DNA of 64,000 nt from Bacteroidales bacterium UBA3143 (GCA_002364735.1 DEZB01000025.1:41694-105693), one strand, 5' to 3'. Shown: positions 18,105 through 27,613, counted from the stretch's first letter. A program made the numbers and translations. The notes: generated by a model from the sequence alone, not told the origin.

Positions 18105-18821
18105 ATGGAAGAAAAATTAAAATTATTTTTAGCCGAAGACGATGAAAATCTAGGCATGTTGCTCAGAGAGTATCTCCAAGCAAAAGGATTTGAAACAGAT
18201 CTGTTCCCTGATGGGGAAGCTGGTTTTAGAGGATTCGTAAAGACAAAATACGATCTATGTATAGTTGACGTGATGATGCCAAAGAAAGATGGCGTTACAC
18301 TGGTAAAGGAAATCAGAACTATAAACACTGAAATTCCAGTTATCTTTTTAACTGCAAAGAATATGAAAGAAGATATTCTTGAAGGTTTTAAAGCAGGAGC
18401 TGACGATTATATCACTAAACCATTCAGTATGGAAGAATTGGTACTTCGTATCGAGGCTATTATACGAAGAGTGAGAGGTAAAAAATCGAAAGAACAACAA
18501 ATTTACAAATTTGGTAATATGACTTTTGATACACAAAAGCAAATTCTTACCATTGATGATAATCAAACTAAACTTACAACTAAAGAATCGGAATTGTTGA
18601 CACTACTATGTGCGCACAGTAACGAGATTTTGGAGCGTAATCATGCTTTGAAGCAAATATGGGAAGAAGATACTTATTTCAATGCTCGTAGCATGGATGT
18701 GTATATCACTAAATTGCGTAAATTGTTAAGACCTGAACCAAACATCGAAATTATCAACATTCATGGAAAAGGCTATAAGCTAATTGTTCCTACTGAAGAT
18801 AATAACGATGCTGAAGAGTAA
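18105..18821 (+). CDS. rprY: OmpR-family response regulator, RprY-like
   Basis: DNA-binding partner of the kinase upstream. The receiver domain has the acidic pocket EDDEN (11-15), phospho-acceptor Asp55 in YDLCIVDVMMP, and the switch Thr and Lys in FLTAK and YITKPFS. A winged-helix Trans_reg_C domain follows, ending NIHGKGYKLIVP. Segments such as EDDENLGMLLREYLQAKG, ADDYITKPFSMEEL and NARSMDVYITKLRK match RprY as I know it from Bacteroides. The kinase gene ends one base before this ATG, so the two are co-transcribed. A strong terminator follows. Confidence 0.9.
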   Translation: MEEKLKLFLAEDDENLGMLLREYLQAKGFETDLFPDGEAGFRGFVKTKYDLCIVDVMMPKKDGVTLVKEIRTINTEIPVIFLTAKNMKEDILEGFKAGADDYITKPFSMEELVLRIEAIIRRVRGKKSKEQQIYKFGNMTFDTQKQILTIDDNQTKLTTKESELLTLLCAHSNEILERNHALKQIWEEDTYFNARSMDVYITKLRKLLRPEPNIEIINIHGKGYKLIVPTEDNNDAEE

Positions 18822-18846
18822 GTTAAAAACAAAACTTTTAATCTCA

Positions 18847-18874
18847 AAAAGCTGCTTTTTAAGCAGCTTTTTGT
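18847..18874 (+). terminator. Rho-independent terminator after rprY
   Basis: Stem AAAAGCTGCTT (18847-18857) and AAGCAGCTTTT (18861-18871), three-base loop, T-rich tail. Confidence 0.88.
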
Positions 18875-20210
18875 GTTTTAGACCCCATTGAGGAGTCATC
18901 AGTAAGATTGTGTGTTTTAACTGTTTCTTAAACTATATGAATAAGTTCGCTCCTATCTACAAGCGCTCTGGGTTGGTAGGATAAACAAATTACTACAGAC
19001 AGCAAGGCTCTTAGAAGCTACATCCTCATCTTTCTCGCAAAAGCAGCACTTTTTTAGTTCATCCAGAATTAATCAATCTCTTCAATTCAATGTTCCTTTT
19101 TACCTGTTCCCTGCAAAATCGCATAGCTAAAATACTATATTTTATTTTTTCTGCTTCATAGTGGTAATTCAGGTCTACAGGGCCGTCATATTTCTGCCCA
19201 AGGTAAAACCTTGGGTCACAATGGCTGACAGGCACCGTGAGCTCTGTATAGACGACATAAAAAACAATGATGTATAAACTACTTTCTCGTCTTAACCACC
19301 TGATAGGGAGCTTTATTAAAACCTTACGCTCTTTCAGAGCTCTATCTCTTATCTATCACACCCACAGAGCGTTGCCCAGTGCTGTTTTCTTTTAGGGCTT
19401 TACCCTATGAGCAGATTCCTCATAGCCATTACCAATGACATGTTTTCTAATGTCATATTCTTCTTTTCCCTAATAAAAATTAGGTCCCAAGGCGCAAAGG
19501 TTGTAAAATGCGAATAGGCTCGGCGTGCAACCTTCGTTTGTGAGTATCGCAAAAGTATGCACTTACCGCACTCCATGCTCAAGCTAACTCTGGAACATGT
19601 TGGAGTTTTGCGGGTGTTCGTTTTTTAGAGTCTGAGCTATTCCCATAGGCGGCAAACTGTTTGAAGTATATCGTGAATAGTTGGCTTCAATGAGCTTTGT
19701 AGATGCGGACCTGTTTGCACTCGCCTTGTTTGCAATTAAAAGGAAAGCTTTGAATACAAACAGTAAATCAATTAAGTGCAAAAATGCTCTAAGAAAAAAC
19801 ATTGTTGTTAGGAACCCAAACCTTAGTAACAGTGCCATAAAACCTCTACTCAAACCTTATTACCTTATTTATGAAATGAAGACTTTCAGCAAAAATAATA
19901 ACGTAATCCACCTTAATTTTAGTCTTAAACTTTGAATTGTGGCAAAAGAATAACAGGGCGCATCTTGAGCTAAATGCAGCATGTAATAGAATCTATCTAC
20001 TGATTCAAAAGATCACTCAAGCAATAACAACACGTAAATTTTATCAAGTACCCCCCCCCACTACATCGTCTAAAACTACCTTTTGAAACATTTCAATTAA
20101 AAGTTTCATATCTACTACATAATATAACACACAATTGCCAACCTACACTTTTTTACATTCCTAACTATCACAAAACAATAGTTTTTGGTTACATTTGTAA
20201 AAAAAAGAAT
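18875..20210. other. Long non-coding stretch with a hairpin cluster
   Basis: About 1.3 kb without a convincing gene. Two overlapping opposite ORFs near 19584-19935 resemble nothing I recognise and have poor composition. Between 19197 and 19534 there are seven short hairpins in a row (separate entry). A run of nine C occurs at 20051-20059. I see no tRNA, tmRNA, RNase P or SRP RNA signature. The -7 box TACATTTG at 20190-20197 is close to the yicC start. The region may be a graveyard of palindromic repeats or hold an unknown structured RNA. Confidence 0.5.
19197..19534. repeat. Cluster of seven consecutive short hairpins
   Basis: Hairpins read directly: CCCAAGGT/ACCTTGGG (19197-19215), GCTCT/AGAGC (19328-19340), TAGGG/CCCTA (19393-19407), TATGAG/CTCATA (19406-19424), ATGACAT/ATGTCAT (19435-19456), CCTAAT/ATTAGG (19469-19484), AAGGTTG/CAACCTT (19497-19534). 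Most have 3-10 nt loops. The style recalls REP-like palindrome remnants found between genes in Bacteroidetes; that comparison is from memory and untested. Confidence 0.6.
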
Positions 20211-21083
20211 ATGATACATTCAATGACTGGATACGGAAAAGCGACTGCGGAAATAGCAACGAAGAAAATAACCGTCGAAATAAAGTCTCTTAATAGTAAA
20301 CAATTTGATTTATATGCACGTATACCTTCGCGATATAAAGAGAAAGAGATTTCGATTCGCAATGATTTATCCAAGATATTGGAACGTGGAAAAGTAGACC
20401 TTTACGTTAACGTAGAAGAGTTAGCGCAAGATGCTACAGTGAAGATTGATGAGGTCAGACTAAAAAATTATTATACAGAAATTAAAAACCTGTCTCTTAC
20501 ATTAGGTATCGATGAGCCTGAAGATTGGTTTGAAGTACTCTTCAAGCTTCCTGATGTTTTTAAACAAGAACCAGAGAAGCTAAATGAGGAAGAATGGCTT
20601 GCTGTGGAACAAGCTATTGACTCAGCAGTAGCGGAGTTAATTGATTTTCGCCATCAAGAAGGTGAGGCTTTAAAAAATGTGTTAGTTGATAATATTAATA
20701 AGATAAAAGCACTTGCACTGAACTTAGCGAAATTTGAAGTTGAACGCATTGATAAAATAAAAGATCGTATAAAGGAGGCTCTTGACTCATTGGAAAATAT
20801 AACATATGACACTAACAGAATGGAACAAGAGTTGATATACTACATTGAGAAACTGGATCTAAACGAAGAAAAAACGAGGTTGTCAAATCACTTAGATTAC
20901 TTTTTGGAAACAATAGAATCAGATGCATCTCAAGGAAAAAAACTTGGATTTATTGTTCAAGAAATTGGTCGCGAAATCAACACTTTAGGTTCCAAGTCAA
21001 ATCATTCTGAAATGCAAAGATTGGTTGTGCAGATGAAAAACGAGCTTGAACAAATAAAAGAACAAATACTCAACGTTTTATAG
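20211..21083 (+). CDS. yicC: YicC-family endoribonuclease
   Basis: The 290-residue protein opens with MIHSMTGYGKA, the hallmark of YicC/YloC proteins, and has the N-terminal YicC domain and the C-terminal DUF1732 domain (EKTRLSNHLDYFLETI, GKKLGFIVQEIGREINTLGSK). Members are endoribonucleases implicated in RNA turnover. The catalytic site lies partly in the conserved C-terminal Glu/His residues. The gene is followed by guanylate kinase, a very common pairing. A TACATTTG -7 box at 20190-20197 would give a very short 5' leader; no -33 TTG is seen at the right distance. Confidence 0.92.
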   Translation: MIHSMTGYGKATAEIATKKITVEIKSLNSKQFDLYARIPSRYKEKEISIRNDLSKILERGKVDLYVNVEELAQDATVKIDEVRLKNYYTEIKNLSLTLGIDEPEDWFEVLFKLPDVFKQEPEKLNEEEWLAVEQAIDSAVAELIDFRHQEGEALKNVLVDNINKIKALALNLAKFEVERIDKIKDRIKEALDSLENITYDTNRMEQELIYYIEKLDLNEEKTRLSNHLDYFLETIESDASQGKKLGFIVQEIGREINTLGSKSNHSEMQRLVVQMKNELEQIKEQILNVL

Positions 21084-21146
21084 TTAATATTGACCTACAT
21101 AGATAACAGATGCTATGGTTTCAAACTAAAAGAAAGGATAAATGAA

Positions 21147-21710
21147 ATGGGCAAATTGATCATATTTTCAGCACCATCTGGCACAGGGAAATCAACAATA
21201 GTACGCTACTTGCTTGGCAAAAATCTGAAACTTCAATTTTCAATTTCGGCTACAAGCCGATTGCCGCGTGGAGAGGAGAAGCATGGTAAAGAATACTATT
21301 TTCTTACACCCGATGAGTTCAGATCGCATATCAAGGATGGACATTTCTTAGAATATGAAGAGGTGTATGAAGACAACTATTATGGCACATTAAAAAGTGA
21401 AGTAGATCGGATTTTGAATTCTGACAACAACGTTATGTTTGACGTAGATTGCGTGGGTGGATTGGCAATAAAAAAAATATATGGAGATAGAGCAATAAGT
21501 ATTTTCATTATGCCTCCGTCAATTGATGAGTTGAGAAATCGGTTAGAAAGTCGTGGTACAGATTCGCCTGAAGTGATACAAAATCGTTTAGATAAAGCCG
21601 CTCACGAAATGAGTTACGCCTCACAATTTGATGCAATCATTATGAACGATGATTTCGATAAGGCAAAAAGAGAAACTGTGAAATTGATACGAGAATTTAT
21701 TGATCAATAG
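21147..21710 (+). CDS. gmk: Guanylate kinase
   Basis: Phosphorylates GMP to GDP with ATP. From the ATG at 21147 the enzyme is 187 aa, the family norm, with the P-loop SAPSGTGKST at residues 8-17, the GMP-binding SRLPRGEEKHGKEYYF segment and the lid. The frame stays open back to a TTG at 21090, but that would add 19 unconserved residues. It lies 63 nt downstream of yicC and is probably co-transcribed. Confidence 0.95.
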   Translation: MGKLIIFSAPSGTGKSTIVRYLLGKNLKLQFSISATSRLPRGEEKHGKEYYFLTPDEFRSHIKDGHFLEYEEVYEDNYYGTLKSEVDRILNSDNNVMFDVDCVGGLAIKKIYGDRAISIFIMPPSIDELRNRLESRGTDSPEVIQNRLDKAAHEMSYASQFDAIIMNDDFDKAKRETVKLIREFIDQ

Positions 21711-21792
21711 TAGCTGCTTCTCTTTATCGTAGTATTCATGACCCATTTCATTATCTTGAAATGCACAATAATTATTTTTTAAAGTTCTATTT

Positions 21793-22743
21793 ATGAAGTT
21801 GTATAAAAATATTCATCTCTCCCATCTGCTTTTGGCTTGGATAGCTCCTTTGTTATTACTTGGAGCATCGCCCCAGAAACAAACATTCGAATTTGTGCTA
21901 CGAGACACGCAAACATTGAGTATGGATGTTTATAAAGTAGCAGAGATTGAAAATAAATCTGCATTATCGCTATCACAACCTTGTTTGATGTTTGTGTTTG
22001 GGGGTGGATTTAAAGAGGGCACTCGCGATGCTAAATTGTACACAGACTATTTCAATTATTTTGCAAACAAAGGATTTACGGTTGTGTCGATTGACTATCG
22101 CTTAGGGATGAAAGGTGAGAAAGCCCCTTCGCTTTTCAACTATAAACCAATGGAAAATTCCATTGCTCTTGCAGTTGAAGATTTGTACGCAGCTACCGAT
22201 TACTTATTAAAAAATGCCACCCAGCTAAATATTGACACCACTCAAATTATCATTAGCGGATCGAGCGCTGGTGCTATTGCCGTTTTGCAAGCCGATTATG
22301 AAAAGAGAAACAGCAAACCTGCTTCAAAAATACTTTCAAAACCTTTTCAATATGCTGGTATAATTGCTTTTTCAGGAAGCATCTTTAGTCACGAAGGGAC
22401 GCCTTCTTACGCGCTTGCACCTGCGCCCACTCTATTATTTCATGGTAGTGCCGATAAGTTGGTTCCATACAACAACACCCGTTTTTTCCATATTGGTATG
22501 TTTGGATCAAACACATTGGCTAAGCAGTTTCGCAAGAATGGTTATCCTTACTTGTTTTACTCAATGGAAGGAAACGGACACGAAGTTTCGGAATATCCGA
22601 TGAAAGATTTTCTGCCTGAAATCGATCGATTTATTACCGATTATGTGATCAATAAAAAGCAGCTGCTAATTGACATAAACTACCGCGACAAAGACAGAAA
22701 GATAGAAAACGCTGATAGTCCATCGGACTATTATAAAAATTAA
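21793..22743 (+). CDS. Exported alpha/beta-hydrolase (esterase-like)
   Basis: Predicted periplasmic esterase. An N-terminal signal peptide (about 1-25) precedes an alpha/beta-hydrolase domain. The oxyanion-hole motif is FGGGF (69-73), the nucleophile Ser158 sits in GSSAG, and the acid and base are likely Asp221 (GSADKLVP) and His263 (GNGHE). The layout is that of the carboxylesterase/BD-FAE-like group. The substrate is unknown. The following transporter-like gene begins 3 nt after its stop, so the two are probably one operon. Confidence 0.8.
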   Translation: MKLYKNIHLSHLLLAWIAPLLLLGASPQKQTFEFVLRDTQTLSMDVYKVAEIENKSALSLSQPCLMFVFGGGFKEGTRDAKLYTDYFNYFANKGFTVVSIDYRLGMKGEKAPSLFNYKPMENSIALAVEDLYAATDYLLKNATQLNIDTTQIIISGSSAGAIAVLQADYEKRNSKPASKILSKPFQYAGIIAFSGSIFSHEGTPSYALAPAPTLLFHGSADKLVPYNNTRFFHIGMFGSNTLAKQFRKNGYPYLFYSMEGNGHEVSEYPMKDFLPEIDRFITDYVINKKQLLIDINYRDKDRKIENADSPSDYYKN

Positions 22744-22746
22744 ATT

Positions 22747-23649
22747 GTGCAAAAATTCCTCAGACAATATATGTTACCAATAGCAATGGTTATTGGTGTA
22801 GCTTTTTACAGACAATTAGCTATTTTCGCTCCACTTATCCCCTACTTTTTGTTTGTGATGTTATTTATAACCTATAGTCGGATACTGCTAAGAGACATAC
22901 GTCTCACAAAGTTTCACTATATTTTGTTAGCCATTCAGTATGGAGGAAGCATTCTGGTGTATTTACTCTTCTTTAAAATCAACACCACATTAGCACAAGC
23001 CGCCATGATTTGTGTGCTTGCGCCCACTGCGGCATCTGCTCCCGTCATAACTGGCTTATTGGGTGGCAATATTTCTACTATTGCAGCATTCTCTTTTATC
23101 AGCAACCTGTCTATTGGCTTGCTGTCTCCCTTGTTTTTAGCTGTGGTTGGAGAAGCATCTCCAGAGTCAATAGCTTTCATACCATCTGTTTTATTAATAT
23201 TTAAAAAAGTTATTCCTATAATAGTCGTTCCATTTTTGCTTGCAATAGTTTTAGAAAAAGTGAGTCCAAAGATGCATGAAAAAGTACGTGCTTCGCAAAT
23301 AATCTCCTTTTATCTTTGGGCTGTAGCACTTACTATTGTAATTAGTAGGGTCACCATGTTTATTACACTCCAAGACAGTAGTTCGCATGCATTAGAAATT
23401 ATAATTGCCGCTACCACTTTAGTAATTTGTTTGTTGCAATTTTGGTTTGGCCGTCGCATTGGCACAAAGTTCAATAGAACTGTAGCTGGAGGGCAGGCTT
23501 TAGGACAGAAAAATACCATTCTTGCTATTTGGCTCACACAGACTTATCTCAATCCAGTTGCTTCCATAGGTCCAGGTGCTTATGTTATTTGGCAAAACCT
23601 CGTAAACAGTTATCAGTTGTGGAGGAAGCAAAGGGTTGTTGAAGAGTAA
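22747..23649 (+). CDS. BASS-like (bile acid:sodium symporter family) membrane protein
   Basis: A 300-residue integral membrane protein with about nine hydrophobic segments. Two regions resemble the BASS superfamily: CVLAPTAASAPVITGLLGGN (about 94-113), which corresponds to the discontinuous-helix substrate site, and GGQALGQKNTILAIWLTQ near 250, which matches the second crossover region. The transported solute is unknown; a small organic anion is the family expectation. The start is GTG at 22747, 3 nt after the esterase stop; a TTG one codon earlier or an ATG eight codons later are alternatives. Confidence 0.7.
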   Translation: MQKFLRQYMLPIAMVIGVAFYRQLAIFAPLIPYFLFVMLFITYSRILLRDIRLTKFHYILLAIQYGGSILVYLLFFKINTTLAQAAMICVLAPTAASAPVITGLLGGNISTIAAFSFISNLSIGLLSPLFLAVVGEASPESIAFIPSVLLIFKKVIPIIVVPFLLAIVLEKVSPKMHEKVRASQIISFYLWAVALTIVISRVTMFITLQDSSSHALEIIIAATTLVICLLQFWFGRRIGTKFNRTVAGGQALGQKNTILAIWLTQTYLNPVASIGPGAYVIWQNLVNSYQLWRKQRVVEE

Positions 23650-23721
23650 TGCAACAAGTTTAATTATAATTGCTCATTAACAAACAAAATCTAATATCGC
23701 TTGTTCTTATGATAAACAACA

Positions 23722-23757
23722 TTATCGTCTATTAAAACGATATTGCCATTTATCGTA
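23722..23757 (+). promoter_or_regulatory. Three TATCGT boxes upstream of the SatD-like gene
   Basis: TTATCGT (23722-23728), inverted ACGATA (23737-23742) and TTATCGTA (23750-23757) lie within 36 bases, just ahead of the ATG at 23776. The inverted pair looks like an operator. Because the downstream protein carries a C-terminal helix-turn-helix, autoregulation is plausible but unproven. Confidence 0.5.
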
Positions 23758-23775
23758 TATACTAATGATATAGTT

Positions 23776-24393
23776 ATGATAGCAGTAATAAAAGGGGATA
23801 TAATTGCATCTCGCAAACTAAACAATCAAGAACAATGGCTACAACCATTGAAAGAATTATTGTCTCAATGGGGCAATAATCCTGAGCAGTGGGAACTGGT
23901 GTGGGGTGATTTTTTTCAAATAGAAATATCAAATCCAGAAGATGCGCTTCAAAAAGCATTGATGATAAAAGCACTTATAAAAAAAACTGGTACGATTGAT
24001 GTGAGAATGTCGATTGGTATTGGTGAAAAAACATTTACGGGAACACGCATATCCGAAAGCAATGGACCAGCATTTGTTTATGCAGGTGAAAAGTTTGATC
24101 ATCTAAAGAAAGAGAAGATAAACTTAGCTATTCAAAGTCCTTGGCCAGGACTTGATAAAGAAATAAACTTATATTTGAAACTTGCAGGAATCATTATGGA
24201 TACGTGGTCTACTTCGTCGGCCGAATTAATGGAGATTGTGCTGAAACAACCTGATGCAACTCAAGAAGAAATAGGTGAAAAATTGGGAATCAAACAAAAC
24301 TCAGTAAGTGGAAGATGGAAGAGAGCTAAAGTGGATGAAGTATTGGAGGTAGAAGAGGTGTTTCGTGAAAAACTCAATAAGATATTGTCATGA
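23776..24393 (+). CDS. SatD-like protein with C-terminal helix-turn-helix
   Basis: 205 aa from the ATG at 23776 (the frame is open to a TTG at 23743, but those residues are not convincing). The N-terminus MIAVIKGDIIASRKL and the middle RMSIGIGEKTFTGTRISESNGPAF resemble the SatD family of phage- or plasmid-associated proteins. The C-terminal part, TQEEIGEKLGIKQNSVSGRW, reads as a helix-turn-helix. It overlaps the next gene by 4 nt (ATGA), the usual SatD/DUF3307 pairing in Bacteroidetes. Function is unknown; transcriptional regulation of its own pair is a reasonable guess given the upstream boxes. Confidence 0.7.
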   Translation: MIAVIKGDIIASRKLNNQEQWLQPLKELLSQWGNNPEQWELVWGDFFQIEISNPEDALQKALMIKALIKKTGTIDVRMSIGIGEKTFTGTRISESNGPAFVYAGEKFDHLKKEKINLAIQSPWPGLDKEINLYLKLAGIIMDTWSTSSAELMEIVLKQPDATQEEIGEKLGIKQNSVSGRWKRAKVDEVLEVEEVFREKLNKILS

Positions 24394-25100
24394 TTATATT
24401 AATAAAGCTTCTGTTTGCACATTTAATAGGAGACTTTGTGCTACAGTCGAAAACATGGATAGTTGACAAAGAAAAAAATAAAATACAATCATCTAAATTA
24501 TATCTACATGCCTTGTTGCATGGTTTGTTAGTGTTAATTGTATTATGGGCGTTTCATCGGTGGTATATAGCATTATTATTAATGATTGTACATGGCATAA
24601 TAGATGTTGTGAAACTATATGCGCAAAAAGAAACAACAAAAACACACTGGTTTCTGATAGATCAACTGTTACATATCATAAGTATTATTACTATTTGGAT
24701 AATATTCTTTAGACCAAACTTCGATCTAATATTTTGGATAAATAATGATAATCTCTGGATATTTGCAACTGCCATTCTCATTATAACCTATGTTTCAAAT
24801 ATTGCAATAAGAACTTTACTTTCTAATTGGTCTAAAGCAATTAACACAAGCTCTGATGAATCGCTGAGCAAAGCGGGCAAATACATTGGCATGCTCGAAC
24901 GTTTGTTTGTTTTCACCTTTATCCTAACTGGACATTGGGAAGCAATAGGCTTTTTGTTGGCAGCCAAATCAGTGTTTCGTTTTGGTGACTTGAAAGATTC
25001 AAAAGATAGAAAACTAACTGAATATATTTTAATTGGAACTTTATTGAGCTTTGGAATTGCGTTGGCAACGGGTATGATTGTTTTGAGAATAATTACTTAA
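24390..25100 (+). CDS. DUF3307-family membrane protein
   Basis: A 236-residue protein with about six to seven membrane segments. The opening IKLLFAHLIGDFVLQSKTWI and the following LHALLHGLLVL, IVHGIIDVVKL and WFLIDQLLHI elements carry the conserved His/Asp residues (HLIGDF, HALLH, HGIID, DQLLH) of DUF3307. These could line a metal site in the membrane. It overlaps the SatD-like gene by 4 nt and so is expressed with it. Function is unknown. Confidence 0.75.
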   Translation: MIILIKLLFAHLIGDFVLQSKTWIVDKEKNKIQSSKLYLHALLHGLLVLIVLWAFHRWYIALLLMIVHGIIDVVKLYAQKETTKTHWFLIDQLLHIISIITIWIIFFRPNFDLIFWINNDNLWIFATAILIITYVSNIAIRTLLSNWSKAINTSSDESLSKAGKYIGMLERLFVFTFILTGHWEAIGFLLAAKSVFRFGDLKDSKDRKLTEYILIGTLLSFGIALATGMIVLRIIT

Positions 25101-25305
25101 ATAGACACTTTTCGACTTAGTTTACATAATTGGCTTTGCACTTTTCTCATTAAAGACTCATGTTCTCGTATTTTTCTGTTTGGCATTACGTAATAACATA
25201 TCCACACTTAAAACAACTATAAGCGTTCCAAACCGTTAATACATCTAAGAAGGGAGGCCAAAAACTTTACAGAGTAGGCAAACATTTAATACAAACAATT
25301 AAATA

Positions 25306-25953
25306 ATGAATAATCTATTTTTTAAACAAATTAAGCAATCGGTCAAGCATTGGTACTTGCATCTTATCATTGGTCTAATATTCGTAGTTGCGGGTATTTG
25401 GGCATTTACATACCCAGTTCAATCATATGCAGCACTAACAATAGTGTTTAGTATATCTTTCCTTATTTCGGGAATAATGGAAATTATTTTTGCTACTGCA
25501 AACAGAAACGTTATGGAGAATTGGGGCTGGACATTAGCACTCGGAATTTTCACTGCTTTAGTTGGTGTTATGCTATTAGCAAATCCCGTAATTTCTGCAG
25601 TCACCCTTCCTCTTTATGTAGGCTTTATGCTGATGTTGCACTCATTTTGGGCAATTGGCTCAGCTTTCGATTTGAAAGATTATGGCGTGGAGGGATGGGG
25701 GTTGTCTTTGTTTCTCGGCATATTGGGAGTCTTGTTTGCATTTTTATTAATATGGAGACCTGCCATTGGAGGAATGACTATAGTTATATGGACAGGATTG
25801 GCACTCATAGCAAGTGGCGTTTTCAATTTGTTTTTATCAAATAAAATGAGAAAGATACACAAACATTGGGACGAAATATCAGCTGCTACAAGAGCCAAGC
25901 TGGAGGAAGCTCAAATGTTATTTTGGGAAGAATACAACAGCAAAAGAAGATAA
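25306..25953 (+). CDS. HdeD-family membrane protein
   Basis: 215 aa with six hydrophobic segments in three hairpin pairs (GLIFVVAGIWAF, LALGIFTALVGVMLL, LFLGILGVLFAFLLI and their partners), the HdeD/DUF308 pattern. The C-terminal tail (about 185-215) is charged and cytoplasmic. HdeD proteins are linked to acid and envelope stress in enterobacteria; the role here is unknown. The gene has its own terminator and probably its own promoter in the 205-base gap upstream, which shows no other feature. Confidence 0.8.
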   Translation: MNNLFFKQIKQSVKHWYLHLIIGLIFVVAGIWAFTYPVQSYAALTIVFSISFLISGIMEIIFATANRNVMENWGWTLALGIFTALVGVMLLANPVISAVTLPLYVGFMLMLHSFWAIGSAFDLKDYGVEGWGLSLFLGILGVLFAFLLIWRPAIGGMTIVIWTGLALIASGVFNLFLSNKMRKIHKHWDEISAATRAKLEEAQMLFWEEYNSKRR

Positions 25954-25968
25954 ACAGATTACAATATG

Positions 25969-26033
25969 AAAATAGTTTGAATTTTAAGTTTTAGCAAATC
26001 AGTTATTCAACTTACAATTCAAACTATTTTTTT
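25969..26033 (+). terminator. Rho-independent terminator after the hdeD-like gene
   Basis: Perfect 15-bp arms AAAATAGTTTGAATT (25969-25983) and AATTCAAACTATTTT (26016-26030), with further inner pairing AAGTT/AACTT, then T residues. Confidence 0.85.
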
Positions 26034-26053
26034 ACTCTATAACTTCTATCCTT

Positions 26054-27499
26054 ATGCCTACTGTCTTTTCAGTTCTCTATTTGCTTATTGTTTTTGGAGT
26101 CTGCATAATTATTCTTGTAAATACTGAAACCCCAAGCAAAGCACTTGGTTATATCCTGTTGGTTATATCTTTTCCGGTGTTAGGAATTATTATCTACCTT
26201 AGTGTAGGATTGAATCATAGGAAAAAAGAACTTTATCGCAAGAAATTGGAGATTGACAATCACGAATTTCCGAAACTTGAGTATAGGGCGGCTGCTCTTT
26301 CGAATGAAACCCTGTTGAGAAACAAAGAAAAAATAGGGGACTTCTTTCAATTGGCAAGTTTTTCAAGAAACAAAAGCTTTACTTCTGATAATAACAACGC
26401 TACTTTGTTGATAAATGGAGAAAAGAAGTTTCCAGATTTAATTGAGAGCCTTCGCAATGCCAAGCATCACATCCATATCCAGTATTATATTTATGAAAAT
26501 GATGAGATTGGTAACCAATTAGCAGAAGTGCTTATAGAAAAAGCCAAGCAAGGAGTTGAGGTGCGGTTTATTTATGATGATTTTGGTAGCAGCAGGATTC
26601 GCAAAAACATTGTAAAACAATTAAGAGAAGCAGGCGTAGAGGCATACCCGTTCTATAAAGTACACTTGATTTTGCTTGCTAATAGAATGAACTACCGAAA
26701 CCACAGAAAAATAGTAGTGGTGGATGGAATTGTGGGATATGTGGGAGGCATAAATGTTGCGGACAACTATGTTAACAGTAGCAAGGATAAAGAGAAGTTG
26801 TTTTGGAGAGATTCACACCTCAAAATCGTCGGCATTTCTGTAATCAATTTGCAGTTTACGTTCTTGACAGATTGGAACTTTTGTGCCAATCAAAAGCTGC
26901 CTTTTTCGAATGATTATTTCCCGATGGAAAACAAGGCCAATACGTATGGCAATCACCTAATACAAATAGTTACAAGTGGTCCAGATTCGAAATATCCTAA
27001 AATTAAATATACACTCATTCAAGCCATTCTAACAGCAAAACATGAAGTGTGTATTACTTCACCCTATTTTATCCCAGATAAATCTTTTTTAGATGCCACT
27101 ACTATTGCAGCGTTAAGTGGCGTTAGTGTGAAACTGTTAGTGCCGAAAAAATCCGACTCGTTTGTCGTAAACACCACTACTCAGTCATATTTTCAAGAGC
27201 TAATGGATGCAGGAGTGGAAATCTACACTTACAACAAAGGCTTTGTGCATGCCAAAACCATGGTGTGCGACGAAAAGGTAGCCATTGTTGGCACAGCCAA
27301 TTTAGACAATAGAAGCTTTGATCTGAACTTTGAAATCAATGCCATTGTTTTTGACGAACAGATAGCTACAGAGCTAAAAGAAACGTTTGAAAAAGACCTT
27401 ACTTCATCTTCGAAAGTTAATCCAGAAGAGTGGGCTAAGAGACCATGGTACATGAAATTGTTGGAAAAGGTGTTGCACTTGTTTTCCTCTTTGATGTAA
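26054..27499 (+). CDS. cls: Cardiolipin synthase
   Basis: Joins two phosphatidylglycerol molecules to cardiolipin and glycerol at the inner membrane. Two N-terminal membrane helices (about 3-24 and 30-50) are followed by two phospholipase D domains. Their HKD motifs are visible as NHRKIVVVDGIVGYVGGIN and HAKTMVCDEKVAIVGTANLD. The 481-aa length is normal. An IQYYIYENDEIG segment precedes the first HKD, as in bacterial Cls. It stands alone after a strong terminator. Confidence 0.93.
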   Translation: MPTVFSVLYLLIVFGVCIIILVNTETPSKALGYILLVISFPVLGIIIYLSVGLNHRKKELYRKKLEIDNHEFPKLEYRAAALSNETLLRNKEKIGDFFQLASFSRNKSFTSDNNNATLLINGEKKFPDLIESLRNAKHHIHIQYYIYENDEIGNQLAEVLIEKAKQGVEVRFIYDDFGSSRIRKNIVKQLREAGVEAYPFYKVHLILLANRMNYRNHRKIVVVDGIVGYVGGINVADNYVNSSKDKEKLFWRDSHLKIVGISVINLQFTFLTDWNFCANQKLPFSNDYFPMENKANTYGNHLIQIVTSGPDSKYPKIKYTLIQAILTAKHEVCITSPYFIPDKSFLDATTIAALSGVSVKLLVPKKSDSFVVNTTTQSYFQELMDAGVEIYTYNKGFVHAKTMVCDEKVAIVGTANLDNRSFDLNFEINAIVFDEQIATELKETFEKDLTSSSKVNPEEWAKRPWYMKLLEKVLHLFSSLM

Positions 27500-27613
27500 G
27501 GTGTACAAAAGCTTCAAAAAAAGTATTCAACATGGTTTATCGCTCTTTAAATGAATAAACCTCACATATATTTAAATTAAAAGCAAGTAATAATCTTTAT
27601 TTCAGACAAAACT

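Noticed and set aside
19584..19935. Two overlapping opposite ORFs of 84-89 aa in the long gene-free region
   Set aside because: Neither has recognisable motifs, a good start context or support from neighbours; they overlap each other and border the hairpin cluster.
20051..20059. Run of nine C, and a run of eight G at 28029-28036, as phase-variation tracts
   Set aside because: Both are outside genes and not placed between promoter elements, so slippage would have no clear effect; assembly error is also possible.
18822..20210. tRNA, tmRNA, RNase P or SRP RNA in the large gap
   Set aside because: I looked for the T-arm word GGTTCRANYCC, the RNase P GAGGAAAGTCC block and a tmRNA tag frame and saw none on either strand; a covariance search would be decisive.
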